Shown: in pieces, positions 25,159 to 35,591 of the stretch | Position numbering within the stretch: the stretch's first letter is position 1 | Layout: the number at the start of each line of letters is the position of its first letter | Origin: Bimuria novae-zelandiae CBS 107.79 | Taxonomy: Eukaryota > Ascomycota > Dothideomycetes > Pleosporales > Didymosphaeriaceae | Length of the DNA stretch: 64,000 nucleotides | Assembly (NCBI GenBank): GCA_010015655.1 | Contig: ML976657.1 | Location: 2,161,252 to 2,225,251 of the forward strand | Direction: 5' to 3' | Notes under the pieces: generated by a model | The model's input: only the letters and a program-made list of their open reading frames with translations | Told to the model about the DNA's origin: nothing | The model's database searches: none | Program-made: the position numbers and the translations under genes

Positions 25159-25322
25159 TATAACGGTATTCGGATTATTTATTGTTGCCTATGCTAGCTC
25201 ATTACTGCCTACACTCATTTACTACTGCCTAGCCTACCTAGCAGTATATATCTTAGCTACTACACACATACAATTAAATTAGTGTTTTTCCCGACTTTCG
25301 CTTTGCAGTAACAACCGCTACA
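25159..25322 (+). repeat. 5' LTR of the nested Copia
   Basis: 164 bp, same length as 30254-30417 and differing by a handful of transitions. The 5' end TGTAAC appears as TATAAC. Confidence 0.93.
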
Positions 25323-25329
25323 GTTATAA

Positions 25330-28300
25330 GCCTAGATTACGACAGGATCTCACTCACCTGACTTATTATATACTCACACATAGAGTAGAGCACCTACGAG
25401 CACGATAACAATCGAGTTAGACCTAATAGTTACTTAGGTAACGATCGTCCTTAGCCAATTAGAGGATTAGTATAAATAGCTGTTTATCCGCAAGGATACG
25501 GCACAAAAGAACTAACTCTAGAAATACGTTAATCTAGATATTATAGTAGACTAACTACCCTAGCTAGAGGAGCCAACGGAGCCTTAGCTAAGCAACTATA
25601 ACTAACAAGCTACATTATTTACTAGCTTAAACACTAAGTAGCAAGCCAACTATTGTTGGGCGTACAAGCGATGTGAGAAGAAGGATCTAAAGTATAAGCG
25701 TTAGCTTAAGGCTCTAGCAGACTTTAACTTTAAGATTAGTAAGACAATAGTAGCGTATTATATATACCTAATTAAGGACAAGGATACGCCGCACTAATAA
25801 CTTATAACTTTTAAGAAATATCTCGCACTATTAGATGCGACGCGTTGTTGCGATTTAATAGTAAAATACAAGAATCTTTAGACACCGCCAAAGGGCAGAA
25901 AGGTTAAAGAATGGCTTTAACATTAGATTAAGGTTACTAGCTAGTATAAGGCTATTAAGCTTTTAGAGACTAAGGATACCCGTGCGCAAGAGGACTTCCT
26001 AGTTACCTGCAAGATAATTAACCCCGAATACAGAATGGCAGGTCTGCGAGACCTAATCTAAAAAGAGAGACTTAGTATAAAAGTCCTATTAGTAGAAGAC
26101 TACGTTGCCAAGTTCTTAGCATACCTAAAGCGTACACGCCTAATTAGTACAGGCTTTAGTGCACACGCGGCAGAGCTAAAGATAGTAAAGCTAATAACAC
26201 TATAAAGTAATAAACTTTCTTAAAGCGGTATATGCCTCTGTAATAAAAGATACTTATAGTCTAAGTGCTGGTTAATAAACCCCGACGCTCTTAACTAACC
26301 CTAAGGATATAATAACAAGAAAGCTAGTAAGAAAGTGGCTATAGCCTTTGCCAAGGATCCGAGCTTAAAAGCGAGGGTAAAGAAAGCCATACAGGACTAG
26401 AAGGCAACTTAGTCGAACTCTAAGCCTATAGTTACTATTAATAATAGCAAGCCTCCTTCTAATCCATTAACCTACACCGCATAATATATAGTATCTAATG
26501 CTATTACAGTTAACAAGCACGACGAGCACGACAAGCGCGATAAACGTAATAAGGATCTAATACTTAATAATAGTGTTAAACCTACTAAGAAGTTAGTAGC
26601 TCTATTAACGCTTAACAATGTTAGTAGCTACAACTTATTAAGCAACTAATTTATACTTAATCCTAGTTCGAACACTTATATTGTTAACACTAAGTCTTGG
26701 CCTAGATAGATAAGAGAGTATAAGGCCAGTGTCAACGACTTCGTAGGAGCAGGAACAGGCCGTATTAAGATTACTACATAGGGTAGCATAAAGCTGACCG
26801 TGAAAACACTAAAAGGACTATTACCTATCGTCCTAACACACGTTGCCTTAGTTAAAGGCTTCTTAACGAGCTTTATGGGCTTAGCACGCTGTCGCTCGAG
26901 TTAGATTTACTTTAACTTAGGATAAGATTTACTATATAAAGTTAGCAAGAAAACTGTCATTATATAACTAAAGTACAATAATAGCTACTAGCTAGTTGAC
27001 GCTAATGCCAGCCGCCGCCTAGACATACGCCTATTATTATCCTTTAGCACTACCTACTAACCTTTAAAGGACCCTTAACGTAATTATATAGTCGACCACA
27101 AGACAGCGCACAGCACCTAGGGTCATCCTAGCAAGAAGGCAATTAAGAAGCTAGTTAATTATATAGAAGGCTTGCGAGTAAAAGGCAAAGATAGCAACTT
27201 CTATAGCGTATGTATTAAATTAAAACTTACAAAGTAAGTCTCTAGAAGATAGCAGGAGGACTTTACACCTAGGAAGTTCTATCGCGTTGCTATAGACTTT
27301 ATACAGCTACTACCTCGAGAGGCAGACCCTTGTCTTAACGGTAACTAAATTACAGGTTACATAGTAGACTAGTATAGTAAGTAGCATAAAGTTGACTGCT
27401 TTCCACAGCGTACAAAGGCATTCCTAAGCCGCTAGCTTATTTAAAAAGTTCGCAAGATATAGCGTATTTTTAATAGTAACGTTACCGCAATTAAGACTAA
27501 TAATAACTAAGGATATAGAGTTATACTAAACGTGTTAGAGGAGCTCTGCGCTGAGCTAGGGATCTAATACAAGCCGCGGGCAGACTACGCAGACGAACAA
27601 AACGGCCTTATAAAGTAAGCAGGCAAGATTATTGTTATTTAAGCTTAAGCTATAAGGCTTAAAGGAAACCTGCCAAAGTCATTATTAAACAAGCTATTTC
27701 GAACAGCAGTATATATACTAAATCGCATACTAACTAAAGCGCTAGGCTAGAAGACTCTATATAAGGTTATATAGGAATTAAAGCTAAAGGTAAACCACTT
27801 GCGTCCTATAGGCTGTCAAGCATACGTCCAAAATCCGTCTATTAAAAGAGGCGACAAGCTAAAATCTAGAGCTCTTATAAGATACCTTATAGGCTATAAT
27901 TTAATAAATATCTTTAGGATCTGGCTGCCCACAAAGGACAGAGTAATTCGAGCGAGAGACGTCATTTTCGAGCCAACGCGATTTTACAAAGGGCTAAAAG
28001 GCTACGCAGCTAAGTTAGTTATTAAAGAAGTTATAAAGCTACTTGCTTTCCTAGAAGAAGCTAAATCTAACAATATCGCCATTAAAGAGCTCATGACGCT
28101 TAAACAAAGCCATATAATACCTACAGCAGTAGCTCAGGCCAGCCAGCAACAGGTAGGGGATAAGAGCAAAAGTGACGAGAACGACAAAGTTAATAAGGAC
28201 GTAGAGGACCTATTTATGGGAGGTGGGCTGCTTACACCTACGTCACCTAAGCCTCACGTGAGCCGGCAACGGAATAACGATACTCCGGCCAACGTTCTCC

Positions 28301-30245
28301 CGATAGAACGAAATCTAGAGACAACACTACAAGAGCTCTCTGCAACACAAATTCCTAGTTATATATCTAATCGCCATAATAATAACGCGCCAAGGCATAG
28401 AAATCCTAAAATTAATAAATTAAATATACGTATAAGCTCGCGCCGCCGATAATAGCGCACGGACGACCTTACTAGTGCAACCAGATACCAGACGCACGCA
28501 ATTTCCTATAGAATACGCATTAATAACTACCTATACGCATTTATAATAGCGCTAAAGCTGTAGCCTGTAATTAAGATCTATTAGTTATAAGTTCCACCTC
28601 CACTAAGGACCTGGAGAGACCTAGAGACTCATCTATATAGAGCCGAGTTTCGACAAGCTAGTTAAGAAGAATACTAAAGCATTTAGAGTAAAGGATGCTT
28701 TGCTAGGACTATAAAAATAGTAGTAAATGTTAATGCTAAGGTCTTACTACTTATGTAGGTATTTACTTATAAATTTGATGAGGACGGTTTTCTTTCACGA
28801 TTTAAGGCACGATTAGTGATTAGAGGTAATCTCTAGCAGCTGTACGGAGACACCTACGCTGCCATACTTGCGGCACGCACCTTTAGAGTAATTACCGCTA
28901 TTACTAATTACTTTAGGCTAGAGCTAATTTAGTACGACGTACTAATAGCTTTTCTTAACGCCTTACTTAATTATCTACTCTACGCGCAGACGCTAGACGG
29001 ATTTTAAAAAGATAGAGAACTACTCTAGATACTCCGCGCTCTCTATAGATTAAAGGAGTCACCGCTACTATGGTATAAGGAGCTCCGTAGGACGCTACAG
29101 TCACTAGGGATAAAGCCTATGCCAGGCTTTCCATGTGTGTACACGAATAAGTGGCTTATACTATTCGTCTACGTTGACAATATCGTTATGGCCTTTTACC
29201 CACATAATACCAAGCTCTACTAGTAGTTCGAGCAGAAGCTTAGCGAGTGCTATTAACTAAAGCGACTTAGTCTACTTAAGTAGTTTTTAGGCATACGCGT
29301 TATCTAAGACATCGCCGCCTATAAACTCTAGCTACTTTAAGATGCCTATATTAACAAAGTAGCCGCAAAGTATGGTATAACATCTACCAGCCGCCGTACA
29401 GAAGTACCTATAATGGTTAACTACCTTAAGCTATCTATAGAGGATCCTAACATAGCTTATATAAAGCTCTACTAGGAGCTCGTTAGCTATCTCGCGTTTC
29501 TAATATAGTTTACTTAACTAGACCTCGCACGTGCACATGTGATACACGCTTTATATCTTACCAACCTTAGACAAGCTCACGTGGACTCTATACGCAAAGT
29601 ATAGCGTTACGTCCTAAAGATAAAGTACTACGCGCTCAAAGCTTGTATAAAGTAAGAGATTTAAGAGTTTATAACTATAGAAGAAGATTATTATAATCTT
29701 ATATTCTTTAGAGCATCTAATACTACTTTTGTAAATAACCTAGAGACTTGCTACAGCTCTTAAGGATATATTTTCTAGTTATTTAGGATAACTATTAACT
29801 AGAAGTCTACCCTACAGCGTATAGTTACTAAATTAACTATTAAGGCAGAGCTACTCGCGCTCTCCCTTACAGGCTTAGAAATAGAGGAGTGACTACGCCT
29901 GTTTAAGGGCCTCTTACTAACGCTTTACACTACTCTAACTATCTTATGTGATAATCAGCAGACGGTTGGGATTGTTATAAAAGAACAAGATAAACTAGTA
30001 ACTAAGCTTAAGCATGTCGATATACACTAGAGCTGGATCCGCCAGGAAGTAGAGCAGGGACGACTCTACGTATAATGGCAATCTACTAATAGGATGCCTA
30101 CTAACGGCATGACCAAGATGCTACCACGTTAAAAGCACGCAGAGTTTGTGAGGCAGCTACACCTTACAAATCTATACTCTCGACTTTAAGGCATAGTAGA
30201 TATGTAGGAGAGATCATCCTTACGTCGTTAACTAACTATAGGATA
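25330..30245 (+). pseudogene. gag-pol remnant of the nested Copia
   Basis: Recognisable plus-strand parts: gag (25400-26300); protease/integrase region (26600-27700); the stretch 27799-28452, open for 217 codons, which is the integrase C-terminal/linker region (LRPIGCQAYVQNPSIKRGDK, YLIGYNLINIFRIWLPTKD, RARDVIFEPTRFYKG); RT with SPLLWYKELRRTLQSLG at about 29068-29117 and the catalytic box as YVDNIVM near 29170 (second Asp of YVDD is Asn, GAY to AAT); and RNase H to about 30200. Less damaged around 27800-28450 than elsewhere. Confidence 0.85.
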
Positions 30246-30253
30246 AGGGGGTG

Positions 30254-30417
30254 TGTAACGGTATTTGGATTGTTTATTATTGCCTATGCTAGCTTATTGC
30301 TGCCTACACTTATTTACTACTGCCTAGCCTACCTAGCAGTATATATCTTAGCTACTACACACATACAATTAAATTAGTGTTTTTCCCGACTTTCGCTTTG
30401 CAGCAACAACCGCTACA
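30254..30417 (+). repeat. 3' LTR of the nested Copia
   Basis: 164 bp, TGTAACGGTATT to CCGCTACA, followed by the TSD GCTAA. Confidence 0.93.
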
Positions 30418-31006
30418 GCTAATAATAAGGACCTTAGCTCGTAGCTAGGCTTTATACTTATGCTTGTTAATAAGTCTATAGATATTAACAATGCCTTTAC
30501 AATCTGTGGCAATATAATACACTATAGCTTAATAAAGTGCAAACGTGTTACACGAAGCGTACTAGCCTCTAAGATCTATAGCATAGTTAACGGGTTCGAC
30601 ATAGGCATTGCTATTACTACTACTTTATAGATAATTATAGAGTGCCTTAGTCTGCTCGCACTTCCCTTGGTTGTTTGTACAGACTTATACTCCCTATATA
30701 AGTGCCTTGTAAAGCTTGGGACAACTAAGGAAAAGCGCCTTATAATTAACATTATAGCACTGCGCTAGTTATACGAACGCCGCGAGATTATAGAGATCTA
30801 ATAGATTAACGGCGAAGATAACCCTGCGAACGCTTTTATAAAAGCATTACTAAACCGCGCCCTAGAATAATTTATTAATAGTAATAAGGTAATAGTCTAA
30901 ATTAAGGGCTAGGTGCAAAGACCTACAATCTCTGCCTAGCGCATTTAAGTTTAGATATTCAATCCTTTATGTGGACAATTAATATTAAGAAAGAAAAGAC
31001 TTCCAG

Positions 31007-31211
31007 TGTTAGATTAACAACCTCAAGGCCTCTGTCGTGTTGCAAAACACTATCTGTGTGGAGCGAGCCCCATATAGGACTAGCTTCCATACCCCGTGAT
31101 GTACTTCAATCCTCAATAGATAGAACGAGAGAGAAGCAAGCATCAATCAACCCAATGTAACTCGTTATTAAGTATTTCCTTTCAGCACTAGTGCAATAAG
31201 TCCTCCCGACA
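31007..31211 (+). repeat. 3' LTR of Copia copy B
   Basis: 205 bp, TGTTAGATTAAC to CTCCCGACA, followed by TSD AACTT. It is less RIP-mutated than the 5' LTR. Confidence 0.95.
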
Positions 31212-31638
31212 AACTTATAAAAAAGTACTTTAATAGTAACTTTATAAGGATAAAAACGTAGTTTAAAGACTACTTAGCTTAAGGGGAGTTATAATAGGCT
31301 TTATTAAAAAGTAAAAAAGTACTATAGGTAGCTTAAAGAGATAATTAGGTTATTTTATTTACTAGTATTATTACTAAGCGTAAGTACTACCTTTAACCTT
31401 ATATAATTAAGTAACTAATAATATTTACTACTTAGCTACTTAAGAGGTTATTTAGCTTTATAGAAAAATCTATAAATATTTAAAATAATAAAATATTTTA
31501 AAAGGCCTTTAGTAACGCGTCCGTTAACTTACTAAGTATACTAAATTTTATTAATTGCTATAATATATATAAAAGTAAGGTAAATTACTTTAATTAGTAT
31601 AAGAGCTACTATAGTACTTAATACGTTAAGTAATATAC

Positions 31639-32013
31639 TGTTAAGATCCCAAAGAGATAGCTAATCCCTGAGGGGCTAAGGTTGGTTCTCGGGCAGTAAT
31701 ACTAGTAGGACAAGAGAGGGGCGTAGTGATAGCTTGCGCTTGTCACTAGGGCGTTAGTATCGAAGGTGTGTACAGCACAATCAAATCAACAAGGTTGCTT
31801 AGTCAGATCCAAACGATAGATTGATAAACAGGTTGAACACGAGGTGGAAGAGTCCATCCTCATGTTCTATATATACTTAGCATGCTCGACTTGCTCGCTT
31901 CGAGCATGTCGAGCAGTCACGTGACCTGCCCATTGCTGTGCCACCATTGGCTCCCATAAGACCTTGGCCTTCTCAGAATGTTAGCCTGGTGATGCTAAAT
32001 ACAGATCCTAACA
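31639..32013 (+). repeat. Solo Gypsy-type LTR (hairpin subfamily), plus orientation
   Basis: 375 bp, TGTTAAGATC to ATCCTAACA, with a perfect 5-bp TSD TATAC (31634-31638 and 32014-32018). It carries one palindromic module (near 31880-31918). It keeps many CpA dinucleotides (AATCAAATCAACAAGG), so it is the least RIP-mutated of the four LTRs of this group. Confidence 0.94.
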
Positions 32014-32316
32014 TATACTTAAAGACCTCGCTTCTACTTCCTACTTAACTTAATACTTAATAGTTATTATAGGCTATTATTATACTTAGCTAAAGCTTTT
32101 ACTAAACGTAATAGCTATAAAGACTTTTTATATATTTTTATTAAGTAGCTTTTTAAGCGTAAAGAGCGCCTCCCTTAAAAATTAATATAAAAGCTTAGCC
32201 TTAGCTTTATTAGTATTAATAATAATACTTTATATAGAGCGCCTAAGCTTATATAGGCGGAAGCAAAAACGTATACTACTTATACTAAAGCTAGACGTAA
32301 AGCCTACGCCTCTTAG

Positions 32317-32722
32317 TATTACGGTCCAGAAACCGAAGGTGGGACGACGGGCCTTATAACGGCAACCAGGCCCCACCTTGGGCTTACGTAACGTCCCAGG
32401 CTGTCCCAGACGCCAAGACCATAGGACATCATGGGATCCCATGAGGCTCGGATATGGGACACCATGGGACTCTATAGGACAAGGAGGATATATATATACA
32501 GGATGGTTACCTTTATACGCTCCTTATAGTTAACTTATATATCTTTTATGCAAGTACGCTCTCCTATATAGACTAATAGTTATCTTATTTATTAATAAAA
32601 TTAAATTATATAGCTACGCGCTAAGTGTCGCATTAATTTATACTATTAAATAATTTATAAAGTGCTACTTTAGCTTTACTGCCCTAATCTGGATCGGACG
32701 AAGGTGTGAGCGCCTTATAATA
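32317..32722 (+). repeat. Solo LTR of an unrelated family
   Basis: 406 bp beginning TATTACGGTCCAG and ending CGCCTTATAATA (likely TGTTACGG...TAACA before RIP), flanked by a perfect 5-bp TSD CTTAG (32312-32316 and 32723-32727). Its left third (32325-32470) is GC-rich and contains repeated CATGGGA/ATGGGATCCCAT palindromic words; the rest is AT-rich. No internal region or partner LTR is in the window. Confidence 0.85.
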
Positions 32723-33101
32723 CTTAGCGTAAGTGAGCGCCCCTAGTAGCTACTTCAGGTAATTTATATAGACGCTAGCATACTTTTTAAAGCAGGTATA
32801 GCTATACGCGTTATAATATACCCCTCTGTAAAGGAGACTCTATAAAAGGTAACTCTAGGCTATATTAGGAGGAGTACCTCCGCTAAGTAAAAGTTATTAA
32901 ATAAATAAATACTATTAAAAGTTTAATTATTAAGTAATTTATTAATTATCTTACGCTTTTTTATTATTAAATATCTATTACTTATATAAATCTTTATATA
33001 AATCCAGTATTATTTGGTGTTTTGCCAAGGTCAGAGCTATTCACCGATTGGTCCCTGTTAGGTGGCCCGTGGGAGGGCGATGTTGGCAGTGCGGGGGATA
33101 G

Positions 33102-33364
33102 CTCGGTGACTATCCGCTTACCCATCGACCTTTACATATACTACTATCCGACGCTCTCTGGTACATCACGCTGACTTATAGTTGGAGTCAACGTCATGAA
33201 CGCCGCAGGATGATGATTGGCACAGGGAGTCCCGAACGCCGGAATCGTAACCGAACACATCGTTAAGGCCGGTATTATCTAATTATCATGAATTATAGCT
33301 AAAATTCTTTGTCTTAGGGGTATCTCGGCCATCGAAATAGATTCATTCGAGCCTTCGTCCTTCC
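33102..33364. other. Boundary between transposon block and gene-rich DNA
   Basis: 263 bp of balanced composition following the right inverted repeat. No gene seen; it includes the 3' flank of the membrane-protein gene. Confidence 0.5.
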
Positions 33365-34715
33365 TCACCGTGCTTTTTGACTCGCTAATATCGCCTCCTT
33401 CCGCTCTCGGATCTTCCTCTCTTCTTCCTCTAGATACCTCAACTCAACATCCTCCGCCGTGACCTGTGGCGCAGCGGTTTGGTCTGACGGACTACCGGTC
33501 GACACCTCCGGTGGTGGCGGACTCCCGCCGGCACTGCTGTGCTGGACATTATCTAGCTGCGTTCTCACGGGTCCAAGCGCAGTTGCGGTCATATCGGACT
33601 CTGCGGGGGCGCTTTGGCTCGGCATCGCGTGGATGACGGGCGCTGGTGCGACGTGTTGCGTAGGTGGACTCGTTGGCATGTAGTGTGGCAGTTCCTGCGG
33701 TCGTTGCTCCTGGAAGCCTGCAAGCTCGTTTATCGGCGAGACCTGCCCATCTAGTTCGCTGTGGTAATGCTTCTCGACTGGATGCGGTGCATACCCTGGC
33801 GCGACAACTTCTTTATCATCATAGTGTCCGTCGTCTGCAAGTGCCGCTGGGCCACCGGACTGCTTTGGTGACTTGCCTTTCCTCCTGCGCCTCCATATTA
33901 GGAAGAAACCGCCTAGGAGTGCCAGAACGACGACTGCGACCCCGATTCCAATGCCGGCTTTGGCGCCGCTTGATAGAGAACCTCCGCCGTTGCTCGGGTT
34001 TGCGCCGCCGCTGCTCGGACCACCCGTGCCGGTATTACTTGCGGTTGGACCGGACGTAGGGCCGGTTGGAGTTGAACCTGATGTAGGGACACTGATAGTA
34101 GCACCTGGAACATGCTCTGCGAACGCTGCGGCGGTAACGGCGCCTTCGTCCCCAACACGCCCAGGAGTGTAGCCGGCTGGAAACCGCGTCAAATCCGAAG
34201 AGGCGTACATGACGTGAATTGCGAATTGGACGGCATGGCCGGGCCCTACGAGGCTGGGGCTGCAGGTAGCCGATGCGGAAGTGGAGCTTGGATAGAGGCA
34301 GTCGATGGACATGGATGTAGTGCGAGTCGATGTGCAGTAAGCATCGTCGTTGACTTTATCGTATCTTCTGCAGGCGGAAAGCTGAGGTTAGCCGAATGCC
34401 ATTGCTGTAGTAGGAGAGTTCGACAGCAGCGTGGAAGTTTACTCACGAGGGACAGCATGCCGCAGCTACCACTCCGCTTGCTGATGACGAAAGCGCTGTA
34501 GTGTAGCCTCCTGGGCACATTCCTGGACTGAACGTGCCGTATGAGTAATACAGTGATGTTTTATAGGCGTAGCATCTGTCGAGATGATCGTAATTGACTG
34601 TCGTCGTGAATTCGCCGAAAGTCTCAGCCCAGGCAGTACCGGACAAGCCGCTCGAATAGCAGGACGGGGCTGGCGTAAACGCCGTCGTCAGACCACTTAT
34701 TGAATATGTTGTCAT
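33365..34715 (-). CDS. Single-pass membrane protein with Ser/Thr/Gly-rich ectodomain
   Basis: Two exons, 34715-34447 and 34367-33365, joined across a 79-bp intron (34446-34368; GTGAGT donor, CTGCAG acceptor), give 423 residues. The start MTTYSISGLTTAFTPAPSC is characteristic of a fungal family of putative surface proteins: a short Cys-containing ectodomain (Cys near 19, 48, 68, 87-88, 101, 113, 125), then a Gly/Ser/Pro/Thr-rich stalk (about 180-225), one membrane helix at about 227-248 (IGIGVAVVVLALLGGFFLIW) and a basic stop-transfer RRRRK. The cytosolic tail is Pro-rich and ends in a charged EEEERKIRERKEA helix. There is no classical signal peptide, as in relatives. Layout recalls WSC/Mid2-type sensors, but no WSC domain is visible, so function is unknown. 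It is the first intact gene next to the transposon block. Confidence 0.85.
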
Positions 34716-35591
34716 CTTAGAGGTGAATGCGATGCGGTGTAGGGACCAGGCTCGTTAAGCATGTAGAGTAGAGTGATAGCAGAGCTCCCCAGTGGTGAAG
34801 GGTTAACGGGATTAGGAGCTAAGGAGCTGCAAAACGTTATCTGGGCTTCATAAAAGCACATGCGAATGGCGACACCATGTTGACCACAAGCCTCGCAGCT
34901 CACGTGTTGGCAGCCTTGCTCCTTCGAGCTCGTATTCGTTTCCCCCCGGTGGAGATCTTAGCCCTGAACAAGCTAGTGGACGCCACAGCGACCTCTCTGG
35001 AGACTTGGCAGACAGGTAATGTACTGTATTGCGAGCTGATCTGGACATCTCAGCTGGAAAGATTGTTCGAGGTAGAATGGCGCTTATGTTCAAAGCGAAT
35101 TGCGCTCTTACCTGCTATCTTTCCCACCGGCTTGTTGCTTTTAATTACCACACAAGATCGCGCCCTTGCCCCTTACTTCACTTGCGCGCGCTCTTCCGTA
35201 ACTTTGGGACAACGTCGGCCAGCCGAGGATTACAGTACATTACAACCTATCAACTTTCGTACCGCTGGGAATGTGGTGCTGAGGACTAGCACCCATGCGA
35301 AAGTGGAACAATACGCCCCGGACGGGGTAAGGCTAAAATTCCCTGTATTGGCATACTTTTCTGACGATCGACGGCGTCGGGCTTGACGGTCGAGAACGCC
35401 CCGTCGTATTTAGGAACGTGAAGGTGCTATTGAGAACCTTCCCCATCGTCTTGATCTCAACTTCGAACCTATGTTGGAAAAATCGCATACTGCAGTCGCT
35501 TGAACTGGTCATGTATTCGGGTTGCGGCTACTTTCAGCCCAACCGCAATTCGGATTAATACGTTGCGTCAAGAGCACAAGAACAGCAACAT
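34716..35591. other. Intergenic region between divergent genes
   Basis: 876 bp upstream of both the membrane-protein gene (-) and the DUF3431 gene (+). Open frames on both strands overlap here, but none has a recognisable motif. No promoter element is claimed. Confidence 0.4.

Larger units (their letters stand above)
25159..30417 (+). mobile_element. Second Copia family, complete, nested in Copia copy B
   Basis: This is 5259 bp with two 164-bp LTRs (25159-25322 and 30254-30417), ends TRTAACGGTATT and CAACCGCTACA, and a purine tract ATAAGGGGG just before the 3' LTR. The TSD is ACTAA (25154-25158) versus GCTAA (30418-30422), differing by one G-to-A change. Its insertion interrupts the RNase H sequence of copy B. 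It is the youngest full-length insertion that can be ordered in this branch of the nest. Confidence 0.93.
19831..31211 (+). mobile_element. Copia-type LTR retrotransposon, copy B, interrupted by another Copia
   Basis: The 205-bp LTRs are at 19831-20035 and 31007-31211, with a perfect TSD AACTT (19826-19830 and 31212-31216). It is coded on plus. Without the insertion at 25159-30417 and its TSD copy it is about 6.1 kb, the same size as copy A, and the same sequence in opposite orientation. It is inserted in the piggyBac-like transposase gene. A purine-rich tract AAGAAAGAAAAG at about 30989-31000 precedes the 3' LTR. Confidence 0.95.
31217..32900 (+). pseudogene. piggyBac-like transposase, 3' part
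   Basis: Host sequence resumes after Copia copy B and is again split by two solo LTRs. Readable pieces include KSKKVL.VA.RDN.VILFTSIITKRKYYL (near 31300-31400, the W/D-rich region before the C-terminus of DDE_Tnp_1_7 proteins, with Trp replaced by TAG). After the second LTR come APLVATSGNLYRR and a tail ending TLGYIRRSTSAK (near 32740-32890). Inactive. From 32900 to 33005 the DNA is AT-rich without motifs, then meets the right inverted repeat. Confidence 0.65.
18624..33101 (+). mobile_element. piggyBac-like transposon, host of nested Copia elements and solo LTRs
   Basis: The inverted repeats are CTATCCCCACACTGCCAACA... (18624-18663) and its complement at 33061-33101, about 40 bp with few mismatches and weaker similarity further in (CCAATC near 18674, complement near 33047). 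Without its insertions (Copia copy B, LTRs 31639-32013 and 32317-32722) the element is about 2.3 kb. The encoded protein resembles the DDE_Tnp_1_7 (piggyBac) family. I could not find matching TTAA TSDs: TTAA lies at 18617-18620, but the right flank has none, so the class is an inference from the protein. Confidence 0.75.

Noticed and set aside
34877..35386. 169-codon plus-strand open frame with hydrophobic N-terminus
   Set aside because: No family motif, overlaps other long frames on both strands in GC-balanced DNA, and lies in the promoter region of two divergent genes.
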